Shown: positions 7,997 through 15,624 of the stretch, in pieces
How positions within the stretch are numbered: the first letter of the stretch is position 1
Layout: the number at the start of each line of letters is the position of its first letter
DNA from: UMGS1002 sp964570825
GTDB taxonomy: Bacteria; Bacillota; Clostridia; Oscillospirales; CAG-272
DNA: 64,000 nt
Assembly (NCBI GenBank): GCA_964570825.1
Contig: CAZMZJ010000006.1
Coordinates: forward strand, 1 to 64,000
Reading direction: 5' to 3'
Program-made: the position numbers and the translations under genes
The notes under the pieces: model-generated
Told to the model about the DNA's origin: nothing
The model's database searches: none
Seen by the model: only the letters and a program-made list of their open reading frames with translations

Positions 7997-8025
7997 ATTA
8001 TATATTATTTGCAGACGGAAATCAA
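7997..8025 (-). promoter_or_regulatory. Promoter of rlmD, placed for a leaderless mRNA
   Basis: On the minus strand TTGATT (8025-8020) and TATAAT (8002-7997) are 17 bp apart. Only six bases separate the -10 box from the ATG at 7990, so transcription would begin at or next to the start codon. No Shine-Dalgarno fits. Confidence 0.6.
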
Positions 8026-8061
8026 CATAATTGTTTTTTAAGGACGATTAATGTATTATGG

Positions 8062-8090
8062 TTGACATTTGTTACTATTAAAGATATAAT
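8062..8090 (+). promoter_or_regulatory. SigA promoter of the 8128 gene cluster
   Basis: TTGACA at 8062-8067 and TATAAT at 8085-8090 with a 17-bp spacer. This perfect vegetative promoter is about 38 bp upstream of the first gene of a three-gene membrane-protein cluster. It is divergent from the rlmD promoter. Confidence 0.85.
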
Positions 8091-8127
8091 AAATGTAAAC
8101 AGAATATTTTAACAGGACATTGTATGG

Positions 8128-8586
8128 ATGGTACAGTTTATGAAAAATAAAAATAAGACCGCCGAACCGGGTGTTTTCTGGCGAATTGTACTGTCCTCTC
8201 TGGGGGCTGCCTTAATTATAGTGGCTATTTTAAGGCTTGCTCTGTTTTTCTTCGGCGAAAGCACTTACGCGAACGTAAGTGTCCGGCGTGTCGGGGGAGC
8301 AAGCGACGGCAGGCCAGCAGGTTTCAGATATGAGTGGTCAATCGACTACTCATTTGCTGACAAGAAAGGAAATATATACAACGGAACCACAATGCGCCTC
8401 GGCAGTGATGTCTCAGTGGACTCGGATGACCGCGTTTACTACTTTCTCTCCGCTCCGTATATAAATGCGCTTGAGGGCGACGCCGAACCGAACCTTGCGC
8501 AGCCGGTTTATATTATTATCGGCGTATTTCTCATTTATATCATAAACCGGAAAAGTCCATGCGCTCAGAAAAGCCCGAAAAACTGA
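8128..8586 (+). CDS. Small membrane protein, possibly DUF3592-like
   Basis: A 152-residue protein with a membrane helix near the N-terminus (about 21-42) and a second one near the C-terminus (PVYIIIGVFLIYII). Between them is an extracytoplasmic or luminal beta-rich segment with YEWSIDYSFADKKGNIY. The two-helix frame around a short beta domain resembles DUF3592-type proteins, whose function is unknown. The ATG at 8128 has a weak ribosome site; ATG 8140 is an alternative. The next gene begins inside or just after its end, so the two are probably translated together. Confidence 0.65.
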   Translation: MVQFMKNKNKTAEPGVFWRIVLSSLGAALIIVAILRLALFFFGESTYANVSVRRVGGASDGRPAGFRYEWSIDYSFADKKGNIYNGTTMRLGSDVSVDSDDRVYYFLSAPYINALEGDAEPNLAQPVYIIIGVFLIYIINRKSPCAQKSPKN

Positions 8587-8603
8587 TGGAAAGAGGTTGC
8601 TTT

Positions 8604-9134
8604 ATGGACGAAATGTCATGGGAGATAAGAGTCCCGCTCTTAAAAAACAAAATTATCCAAAAGCAGCTATTTATATCAATAGGCGTACCCTTCGGTGCGC
8701 TGTTTATTTTGTTAATTTTAATCAAAGCTTATAACGGGCTGATAATCCTTGGCGCGACTTTCCTTCTGGCTTATCTCATAATACTCGTGGTTTTCAGGGG
8801 AACATATGACGTCCATTATGTAATCGACAGCAGGGGAATATTGTGTGAAAACCAAAAAAGACAGGCAAAAAGAGTTAAGAGGATGTCTTTTTTAACCTTG
8901 CTTTTTGGATTGTTTTCGGGCAATGCGACAGCGGCAGGCACCGGTATGCTTGCCTCATCGAGGACTAAGGAATTTTTTGCATGGAAAAACATTAAGAAAG
9001 CAAGGTATATTGACAGACAGAGATGTATAATGCTTCATGCCGGATTCGCGGAAAACACCGCGCTTTTCTGCACGGAGGATAATTTCAAGGCGGTAAAAAG
9101 CCTTGTGGCAGGAAAACTGAAAGCGTCGGAATAA
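8604..9134 (+). CDS. Membrane protein of unknown function
   Basis: A 176-residue protein from ATG 8604, chosen because GAAAGAGG precedes it; an in-frame ATG at 8559 overlaps the preceding gene. Two adjacent membrane helices occupy about residues 22-60 (FISIGVPFGALFILLILI and LIILGATFLLAYLIILVV). A mainly cytoplasmic part follows, ending with AWKNIKKARYIDRQRCIMLH, which looks like a pleckstrin-like (YcxB/DUF-type) fold segment. I do not recognise the family with confidence. It is the middle gene of a three-gene cluster with a zinc-ribbon membrane protein. Confidence 0.65.
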   Translation: MDEMSWEIRVPLLKNKIIQKQLFISIGVPFGALFILLILIKAYNGLIILGATFLLAYLIILVVFRGTYDVHYVIDSRGILCENQKRQAKRVKRMSFLTLLFGLFSGNATAAGTGMLASSRTKEFFAWKNIKKARYIDRQRCIMLHAGFAENTALFCTEDNFKAVKSLVAGKLKASE

Positions 9135-9157
9135 AGAAGATATATTCGGAGGCACTT

Positions 9158-9853
9158 ATGTTTTGTCAGAATTGCGGAGCCAAGCTGCAGGACGGCGCTG
9201 TCAGATTCTGCCCGGATTGCGGGGCGGCAGTGGCGCAGGGAACAGCGTCCAAAAGTCAGCCATCTGGCGCGGAACGTCAGAAAAGCAAGACGACGCCGGT
9301 CGGGTTTTCATCGAAAATCAACGATCCGTCTTTTGCCGCGTATAGAAAGAAATCGTCACAATGGGCCTTCCTCTTCTCTGGTATACTTGCGGTTATAGCG
9401 TCAATCTCTTTTCCAATTTACGGAAGAATCAGCGGGGATATTGACTGGCCAAACTCGCTTTTTTACGGTATCGGCATAGGCACAATGTTTTTATTCATTG
9501 CATTTGTGCAGACAATGAAATCAAGGCTTGACAAAACGTGGGACGGCGTTGTTACATATAAAAATATGTATGAGGAGATATATCGCGGCGGCAAACATAC
9601 AAGCCGCCGGACTGTATACATAATAAAAGTCCAAAAAGATTCCGGCGGGATAAAGAAGCTCAAGTGGAGAGATGCTCCCGGACCTTATGGCTATTATAAT
9701 GTTGGAGACAGAGTGCGCCACCACAGGGGGTTTTATTATTTCGAAAAGTATGACAAATCACACGACTCAATAATTATGTGCGCAGCCTGCTTGACCATGT
9801 GCGATATTGACAAGGATGTGTGTCCGAGATGCAAGTGTCCGCTGCTGAAATGA
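9158..9853 (+). CDS. Zinc-ribbon membrane protein
   Basis: A 231-residue protein with two zinc ribbons at opposite ends. The N-terminus is MFCQNCGAKL...FCPDCGAAV (CxxC-x14-CxxC). The C-terminus has CAACLTMCDIDKDVCPRCKC. Between them are a Ser/Lys linker and two membrane helices (about 70-88 and 99-116), then a basic soluble segment. GGAGG precedes the ATG. N-terminal zinc ribbons on small membrane proteins are common in Clostridia, usually of unknown function. It closes the cluster that starts at 8128, and all three may form a membrane complex (inference). Confidence 0.75.
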   Translation: MFCQNCGAKLQDGAVRFCPDCGAAVAQGTASKSQPSGAERQKSKTTPVGFSSKINDPSFAAYRKKSSQWAFLFSGILAVIASISFPIYGRISGDIDWPNSLFYGIGIGTMFLFIAFVQTMKSRLDKTWDGVVTYKNMYEEIYRGGKHTSRRTVYIIKVQKDSGGIKKLKWRDAPGPYGYYNVGDRVRHHRGFYYFEKYDKSHDSIIMCAACLTMCDIDKDVCPRCKCPLLK

Positions 9854-9985
9854 GCTTTTGGCAGTAAACGGAGCCGGAAGTCAGGAGAATATTATATCTG
9901 TTTTCAGGAGAAACTACCGGGGGATTAAATTACTGAAGAAAATGTTAGCCGTTAAACGAAAACACATATATAAGGAGGAATAGTC

Positions 9986-10177
9986 ATGAAGGCGAAAATT
10001 GACAGGGAAGGCTGCATTGCCTGCGGGCTGTGCACGGAAATCTGCCCGAAGGTATTCAGAATGGCGGACGACGGTATGGCTGAGGTTTATGTTGACGAGG
10101 TGCCTGCAGGCGAAGAGGAAAAAGCCGCGGAGGCTCAGGACAGCTGCCCGGCATCGGTTATCAAAGTCAAGAGCTGA
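9986..10177 (+). CDS. Ferredoxin, [4Fe-4S] type
   Basis: A 63-residue acidic ferredoxin. Cys10, Cys13 and Cys16 (CIACGLC) with a distant Cys54 (DSCPAS) form one [4Fe-4S] site. Cys20 followed by Pro marks a lost or partial second-cluster motif. Length and acidity fit monocluster clostridial ferredoxins that carry low-potential electrons for oxidoreductases. AAGGAGG lies at the proper distance from the ATG. No obvious redox partner gene is adjacent. Confidence 0.9.
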   Translation: MKAKIDREGCIACGLCTEICPKVFRMADDGMAEVYVDEVPAGEEEKAAEAQDSCPASVIKVKS

Positions 10178-10338
10178 AAAACAAAGACAGTCGGGGACTA
10201 TTAAAAATAGTTGCCTGACTTCTTTATACTTTATAAGATTATGCTGTTCTACTTAATTATTGGACGGAATGTATAAAGCCATATCAAAAGCAGTTTTGTC
10301 ACGGCCGCAATAAAAAATTATGATTTTCGGGAAAAATA

Positions 10339-10367
10339 TTGACAACCGGCACGGCGTGTAGTATAAT
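10339..10367 (+). promoter_or_regulatory. SigA promoter of the structured RNA
   Basis: TTGACA (10339-10344) and TATAAT (10362-10367) with exactly 17 bp between. No protein-coding gene with a ribosome site follows within 400 bp; the next feature is the structured RNA starting near 10374. Confidence 0.85.
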
Positions 10368-10373
10368 TTCGCA

Positions 10374-10593
10374 TGTATCAGCAAAGAAGTTCCTTGTGCT
10401 GAACAAATATGACCACCTTTGACAAAAAGCACTGTCGCTTTTGAAATTAAAAAGCCGCGGTGTCGCAGGAGAGTTGCCTTTGCAGCTGGACGCCTGTGTA
10501 TTGAAGAAGGGTATGCCCATACGGACAGGCGGGTCAGATGCCGCGGGTGGCGACAGGCCACATTATTGATTGAGTTAAAAGCTCAAATTTTAT
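10374..10593 (+). ncRNA. Structured non-coding RNA, probably raiA-motif type
   Basis: About 190-220 nt following a perfect promoter, without a credible open frame and with several helices. A 5' hairpin pairs 10378-10383 with 10397-10402. A long arm pairs CGCCTGT (10491-10497) with ACAGGCG (10525-10531) and continues with GTAT/ATAC and a GGG-TATG-CCC tip (10509-10518). A 3' hairpin pairs GTGGC (10547-10551) with GCCAC (10557-10561). Two CCGCGG blocks (10455-10460 and 10541-10546) can pair to enclose the core. An A/T-rich hairpin near 10570-10586 followed by ATTTTAT may end it. From memory the block GGTCAGATGCCGCGGGTGG resembles the raiA RNA motif of Firmicutes and Actinobacteria. That assignment needs a covariance-model search. 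It could also be another large ncRNA. Confidence 0.7.
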
Positions 10594-10809
10594 AAGTTGA
10601 TTACTTTATAATCAGTGCATAAGCACATCACTTGTGAAACGGTCAATAAGAGTAGCATTAAGTATTTGTTCACTCTGAATGCGGGAACTTAATATGCTGT
10701 TTTTATGTTTATATCCATAAGCATAACTTCGGTTATTATTTCTGTCATTATGACCTCTTTACGGATGGCGTGCATGTGCGCCATCCGTTTTTTTTTGGAG
10801 GAAAATCCA
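10594..10809 (+). promoter_or_regulatory. Leader region of the polyamine operon
   Basis: Between the structured RNA and speA lie about 215 bases without a gene. They hold a TATAAT at 10607-10612 lacking a good -35 box. A hairpin follows (GCATTAAG 10655-10662 with CTTAATATGC ending at 10697, inner GTTC/GAAC) that runs into TGTTTTT. The strong terminator at 10761-10796 comes after it. The two successive terminator-like hairpins and absence of any T-box or lysine-riboswitch core suggest a leader controlled by an unknown signal, or read-through from the upstream RNA. Confidence 0.5.
10761..10796 (+). terminator. Attenuator terminator immediately upstream of speA
   Basis: A perfect 10-bp stem (ACGGATGGCG 10761-10770 with 10779-10788) and a tract of nine T, ending one base before the GGAGG ribosome site of speA. 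A strong intrinsic terminator touching the start of an operon can only serve attenuation, or insulate speA from the RNA gene while a promoter hides inside it. Confidence 0.85.
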
Positions 10810-12258
10810 ATGGACCTTGAAAAGCAAAAAAAAGCGCCGGTATATGAGGCGCTTGAAAAATTCCGCCGGCAGCGCGTGGTGCCGTTTGACGTTCCGGGAC
10901 ACAAGCGCGGACGCGGCAACCCCGAGCTTGTCGATCTTCTTGGCGAAAGATGCGTCGGGATTGACGTAAATTCGATGAAGCCGCTTGACAATCTCTGCCA
11001 CCCCATTTCGGTTATACTTGAAGCCGAAAATCTCGCGGCAGAAGCTTTCGGCGCGGCGCACGCATTTTTTATGGTGGGAGGGACTACCTCCGCTGTTCAG
11101 AGCATGATATTGTCTGTATGCAAATCAGGCGACAAGATAATACTGCCCAGAAACGTTCACAAGAGCGCAATAAACGCGCTGATTCTATGCGGCGCGGTTC
11201 CGGTTTACATCAGCCCCGCAGTCAACGAAAAAATAGGCATAGCCCTCGGCATAACCGCATCTCAGATAGAAAAAGCGATAGAAGAAAACCCGGATGCTAA
11301 GGCTGTACTTATAAACAACCCGACATATTACGGCATTTGTTCTGACCTGCGGGAGATAGTCCGCGTCGCACACTCGCATAATATCAAAGCGCTGGTCGAC
11401 GAGGCCCACGGAACGCATTTTTATTTTGGCGAAGACCTGCCGATAAGCGCAATGGCGGCCGGAGCCGATATGTCGGCGGTTTCGATGCATAAATCCGGCG
11501 GAAGCCTGACGCAGAGCTCGCTTCTTCTGACAGGGCCGGATGTCAACGCAGGATATGTCGAACAGATAATTAACCTCACACAGACCACAAGCGCTTCGTA
11601 TCTGCTTATCTCGTCACTTGACATATCGCGCCGCAATCTTGCGCTGCGCGGGCGGCAGGCGTTTGGCAACGTCAGCCGGATGGCTGAGTACGCGCGCAGT
11701 GAAATCAACGATATCGGCGGGTATTATGCGTACGGACGCGAGCTTTGCAACGGTTCGACTGTGTTTGACTATGATGTGACAAAGCTCACCGTTTACACAC
11801 GCGACATCGGCCTTGCCGGAATCGAGGTATACGACCTGCTCCGCGACGAGTATGACATACAGATTGAATTCGGCGACATTGGCAATATTCTCGCCTATAT
11901 TTCGATAGGCGACCGGATGCAGGACATCGAGCGCCTCGTCGGCGCACTGACCGACATAAAACGCCTTTACAGCCGGAGCAACCAGGGAATGCTTTCGAGA
12001 GAATATATTCAGCCGGTAATAGCAGCAACGCCAAAGGAGGCGTTCTACTCAAAAAAGGTATCGCTGCCGATACGGAAGACCGAGGGCAGGATTTCAGGCG
12101 AGTTTGTGATGTGCTATCCCCCCGGAATCCCGATTCTGGCTCCCGGCGAGAGAATTACCGGGGATGTTATTGAGTATATTCTGTACGCAAAAGAAAAGGG
12201 AAGCCTGATGCAGGGAACCGAGGACCCAAACCTTGAACTGCTGAAAGTGCTTGTTTGA
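10810..12258 (+). CDS. speA: Orn/Lys/Arg decarboxylase, probably arginine decarboxylase
   Basis: A 482-residue PLP enzyme of the fold-type I Orn/Lys/Arg decarboxylase group without the wing domain of inducible E. coli enzymes. PFDVPGHKRGRG lies near the N-terminus, VDEAHGTHF binds the cofactor and SMHKSGGSLTQSS contains the PLP lysine. The start ATG 10810 follows GGAGG; an upstream in-frame start is ruled out because it lies inside the leader terminator. Substrate is inferred as arginine because aguA and aguB in the same operon process its product agmatine. Lysine cannot be excluded by motif alone. Confidence 0.88.
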   Translation: MDLEKQKKAPVYEALEKFRRQRVVPFDVPGHKRGRGNPELVDLLGERCVGIDVNSMKPLDNLCHPISVILEAENLAAEAFGAAHAFFMVGGTTSAVQSMILSVCKSGDKIILPRNVHKSAINALILCGAVPVYISPAVNEKIGIALGITASQIEKAIEENPDAKAVLINNPTYYGICSDLREIVRVAHSHNIKALVDEAHGTHFYFGEDLPISAMAAGADMSAVSMHKSGGSLTQSSLLLTGPDVNAGYVEQIINLTQTTSASYLLISSLDISRRNLALRGRQAFGNVSRMAEYARSEINDIGGYYAYGRELCNGSTVFDYDVTKLTVYTRDIGLAGIEVYDLLRDEYDIQIEFGDIGNILAYISIGDRMQDIERLVGALTDIKRLYSRSNQGMLSREYIQPVIAATPKEAFYSKKVSLPIRKTEGRISGEFVMCYPPGIPILAPGERITGDVIEYILYAKEKGSLMQGTEDPNLELLKVLV

Positions 12259-12320
12259 ATTATCACTGCGGCAGTATGCCTCGGCATTCTGCGTTCCGCG
12301 CAAAGAAAGGACAAAAACAA

Positions 12321-13178
12321 ATGGAATTTTGGTTTTCGGAGCTTCACACCGACAACGTAAAAATGTCAATCCGGGTTGAAAAGCAGCTTTTTTCGGGGAA
12401 AAGCGACTTTCAGCAGATAGATGTTTTCGAATCCCCAGAGTTCGGTCGCTTCCTCACCTCCGACGGCAGCGTGATATTTTCGGAGAAGGATGAATTCCCG
12501 TACGATGAAATGATAGTCCATGTGCCGATGGCGGTTCACCCTTCGGTGCGTAAAGTGCTGGTCATAGGCGGAGGAGACGGCGGAGTCGCGCGCGAGCTGT
12601 CAAAATATCCGGAAATCGAGGTAATCGACGTGGTCGAGCCCGACGAAATGTTCGTGGAGGTCTGCAAAAAATTTTTCCCCGATAACTCCAGGGGGCTTGA
12701 CGACCCTCGTGTCAGCATCTATTATCAGGACGGCCTGCGTTTTTTAAGAACGCGCATTGACGAATACGATATCATAATCAATGATGCCACCGACCCGCTT
12801 GGCCATACCGCCGGACTTTTCACCAAGGAGTTTTACGGAAACTGTTACAAGGCGCTGAAAGAGGATGGAATCATGGTTTACCAGCATGGCAGCCCGTTTT
12901 TCGACGAGGACGAGGACGCCTGCCGTTCAATGCACCGCAAGGCTTTCCGCAGCTTCCCGATCAGCCGCGTTTTTCAGGCGCACATACCGACCTGCCCGGC
13001 TGGTTACTGGCTTTTCGGATTCGCGTCGAAAAAGTATCACCCGCTGAACGATTTTGATCCGGTCCGCTGGAACAAGCGCGGAATCAAGACATGGTATTAC
13101 ACCACAAATCTTCACACCGGAGCATTTATGCTCCCGAAGTATGTCGAAGACCTTCTCAAAGAGGCCGAAGACAGATAG
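12321..13178 (+). CDS. speE: Spermidine (polyamine) synthase
   Basis: A 285-residue aminopropyltransferase. It contains the decarboxylated-SAM/putrescine motif GGGDGGVARELSKY, the acidic VEPDEMF segment and DATDPLG with the catalytic Asp. The start ATG 12321 follows AAAGGA; an earlier in-frame ATG at 12255 overlaps speA without a site. SpeE moves an aminopropyl group from decarboxylated SAM to putrescine, which requires SpeD. No speD is present in this window. It sits second in the polyamine operon, just before an alternative (carboxynorspermidine) route. Confidence 0.92.
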   Translation: MEFWFSELHTDNVKMSIRVEKQLFSGKSDFQQIDVFESPEFGRFLTSDGSVIFSEKDEFPYDEMIVHVPMAVHPSVRKVLVIGGGDGGVARELSKYPEIEVIDVVEPDEMFVEVCKKFFPDNSRGLDDPRVSIYYQDGLRFLRTRIDEYDIIINDATDPLGHTAGLFTKEFYGNCYKALKEDGIMVYQHGSPFFDEDEDACRSMHRKAFRSFPISRVFQAHIPTCPAGYWLFGFASKKYHPLNDFDPVRWNKRGIKTWYYTTNLHTGAFMLPKYVEDLLKEAEDR

Positions 13179-13220
13179 ACATATAAAAGATAAATAAATT
13201 CATCATATAGGAGATAGAAA

Positions 13221-14483
13221 ATGAGTAGATTATTGATTATCGGCTGCGGCGGCGTGGCGTCTGTCGCAATACACAAGTGCTGCCAGAACAGCGATGTATT
13301 CACCGAAATCTGCATAGCCAGCCGAACCAAGTCCAAATGCGACGCCCTCAAGGCAAAGCTCGAGGGAAAAACCAAGACAGTCATCACCACGGCTCAGGTA
13401 AACGCGGACAACAAGGACGAGCTTGTCGCTCTCATCAAGGCATATAAGCCCGAGGCGGTTCTCAACGTCGCGCTGCCGTATCAGGACCTGACCATCATGG
13501 ACGCCTGCGTGGAAACGAAAGTCGACTACATCGACACCGCAAACTACGAACCTGAGAACACCGACGACCCCGAGTGGCGCAAAATCTACGAAAAGCGCTG
13601 CCGCGAGGCCGGATTCACCGCGTACTTCGACTATTCGTGGCAGTGGGCATACCGCGATAAGTTCAAGAAAGCCGGCATCACCGGGCTCCTTGGCAGCGGC
13701 TTTGATCCGGGAGTGACCGGCGTCTTTTCGGCGTACGCGCTCAAGCATTATTTTGACGAAATCAATTATATCGACATACTCGACTGCAACGGAGGCGACC
13801 ACGGATACCCGTTCGCAACCAACTTCAACCCGGAAATCAACCTGCGCGAGGTTTCGGCAAACGGCTCATATTGGGAAAACGGCCACTGGGTCGAAACAAA
13901 GCCGATGGAAATAAAGCGTGAGTACAACTTCGCCGGAGTCGGCAAGAAAGACATGTACCTTCTTCACCATGAGGAAATCGAATCTCTCGCGCTTAACATG
14001 CCGGGAATCAAGCGTATCCGCTTCTTCATGACCTTCGGACAGAGCTACCTGACGCATATGAAATGTCTTGAAAACGTCGGAATGCTGTCCACCACTCCGA
14101 TTATGTACGAAGGCCGCCCGATAGTTCCGATACAATTCCTAAAGGCTCTCCTGCCCGACCCGTCCTCGCTCGGCCCGAGAACAAAAGGAAAGACAAACAT
14201 AGGCTGCATCTTCACGGGAAAGAAAAACGGCAGGGAAAAGACAATTTATATTTACAACATCTGCGACCACGAGGAATCATACAGGGAGGTCGGCTCGCAG
14301 GCGATAGCCTACACGACAGGAGTGCCGGCGATGATAGGCGCAGCGATGGTGGTTTCAGGCATATGGAACAAAAAAGGCGTTTACAACATTGAGGAGTTCG
14401 ACCCGGACCCGTTCATGGATGCGCTGAATAAATTCGGGCTGCCGTGGGTGATAGACGAGAATCCGGTTAAGGTTGACGGTTGA
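13221..14483 (+). CDS. Carboxynorspermidine/carboxyspermidine dehydrogenase (saccharopine dehydrogenase family)
   Basis: A 420-residue member of the saccharopine dehydrogenase family. The Rossmann nucleotide site is IIGCGGVASVAI at the N-terminus, and GSGFDPGVTGVFSAYALKHY is typical of carboxynorspermidine dehydrogenases. The enzyme condenses L-aspartate semialdehyde with a diamine and reduces the imine with NADPH. In Vibrio the diamine is diaminopropane; in gut Bacteroidetes and Firmicutes putrescine is used, giving carboxyspermidine. The next gene encodes the matching decarboxylase, which fixes the assignment. AGGAGAT precedes the ATG. Confidence 0.9.
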   Translation: MSRLLIIGCGGVASVAIHKCCQNSDVFTEICIASRTKSKCDALKAKLEGKTKTVITTAQVNADNKDELVALIKAYKPEAVLNVALPYQDLTIMDACVETKVDYIDTANYEPENTDDPEWRKIYEKRCREAGFTAYFDYSWQWAYRDKFKKAGITGLLGSGFDPGVTGVFSAYALKHYFDEINYIDILDCNGGDHGYPFATNFNPEINLREVSANGSYWENGHWVETKPMEIKREYNFAGVGKKDMYLLHHEEIESLALNMPGIKRIRFFMTFGQSYLTHMKCLENVGMLSTTPIMYEGRPIVPIQFLKALLPDPSSLGPRTKGKTNIGCIFTGKKNGREKTIYIYNICDHEESYREVGSQAIAYTTGVPAMIGAAMVVSGIWNKKGVYNIEEFDPDPFMDALNKFGLPWVIDENPVKVDG

Positions 14484-14499
14484 CTGACGGGTTTGCACG

Positions 14500-15624
14500 A
14501 TGAAATTTAACGAGCTGCCAACCCCCTCATATGTCATAGACGAGGCGAAGCTTATCGGCAATCTTGAAACGCTTCACGGGGTAGAGAAAAGAACGGGGTG
14601 CAAAATCCTGTTGGCGCAAAAGGCCTATTCGGCTTTTGCGACATATCCGCTTATGCGCGGATATATCAGCGGCACGACTGCAAGCGGACTATATGAAGCA
14701 AAGCTCGGGCATGAGGAATTCGGAGGGGAGACGCATGTCTTTGCCCCCGCGTTCAAACCGGACGATTTTGCGGAGCTTGTAAAAATCTGCGACCATATTT
14801 CATTCAATTCCTTCGCGCAGCTTGAAAAATACCGTCCGGTCTGGCAGACGGCGAAAAAAAGCGTCGGTATCCGCATAAATCCCGAATTTTCGACGCAGAA
14901 GGAGCCGATATACGACCCCTGCGCCCCCGGCTCGCGCCTCGGTGTAACTGAGTCAAACTTCCGCCCCGACCTGCTTGACGGCGTGGAGGGATTGCATATG
15001 CACACTCTGTGCGAGCAGAACTCGGACGACCTTGTGCGCACCTTCGAGGCGGCGGAGCAGAAATTCGGGCGTTATTTCGGGCAGATGAAGTGGCTCAACC
15101 TCGGCGGAGGGCATCATATAACCCGTCCGGGATATGACATTCCCGCGCTCGAGCGTCTGATTCACTATATAAAGAGCCGCTACGGCACCGAGGTTTATCT
15201 CGAACCGGGAGAGGCGATAGCGCTAAATGCGGGTTACCTTATAACCGAGGTCATGGACATAGTTGAGAACGGAGTAAAAACACTGATTCTTGACGCTTCG
15301 GCCGCCTGCCATATGCCGGACGTGCTCGAGATGCCCTATCGTCCGCCTCTTTGCGATGCGGGGAAGCCGTATGAAAAGCCGTACACCTACCGCCTGTCGT
15401 CCTGTACCTGTCTTGCGGGGGATATTATAGGAGATTACAGCTTTGACGCCCCGGTGAGAGCCGGCGACCGTCTGTGTTTCCTCGATATGGCGATATACAC
15501 GATGGTGAAGAACAATACCTTTAACGGTATGCCGCTGCCGTCTATTGCAATTATGCATCCGGACGGGGAGTGCGAAATTATAAAATCATTTGGATATAAG
15601 GATTTTAGGGAGAGGCTGTCATGA
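14500..15624 (+). CDS. nspC: Carboxynorspermidine/carboxyspermidine decarboxylase
   Basis: A 374-residue fold-type III (alanine racemase-like) PLP decarboxylase. The PLP lysine is in ILLAQKAYSAFATYP. A glycine-rich phosphate loop LNLGGGHHITRPGYD, the EPGEAIA segment and DASAACHMPDVLEMPYRP near the active site are hallmarks of NspC. It removes the carboxyl group to yield norspermidine or spermidine. It starts 16 bp after the dehydrogenase gene, and its stop overlaps the start of aguA. Tight packing indicates co-translation. Confidence 0.93.
   Translation: MKFNELPTPSYVIDEAKLIGNLETLHGVEKRTGCKILLAQKAYSAFATYPLMRGYISGTTASGLYEAKLGHEEFGGETHVFAPAFKPDDFAELVKICDHISFNSFAQLEKYRPVWQTAKKSVGIRINPEFSTQKEPIYDPCAPGSRLGVTESNFRPDLLDGVEGLHMHTLCEQNSDDLVRTFEAAEQKFGRYFGQMKWLNLGGGHHITRPGYDIPALERLIHYIKSRYGTEVYLEPGEAIALNAGYLITEVMDIVENGVKTLILDASAACHMPDVLEMPYRPPLCDAGKPYEKPYTYRLSSCTCLAGDIIGDYSFDAPVRAGDRLCFLDMAIYTMVKNNTFNGMPLPSIAIMHPDGECEIIKSFGYKDFRERLS

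Noticed and set aside
10594..10809. Lysine riboswitch or T-box before speA
   Set aside because: No conserved core of either RNA is visible; only hairpins and terminators are seen.
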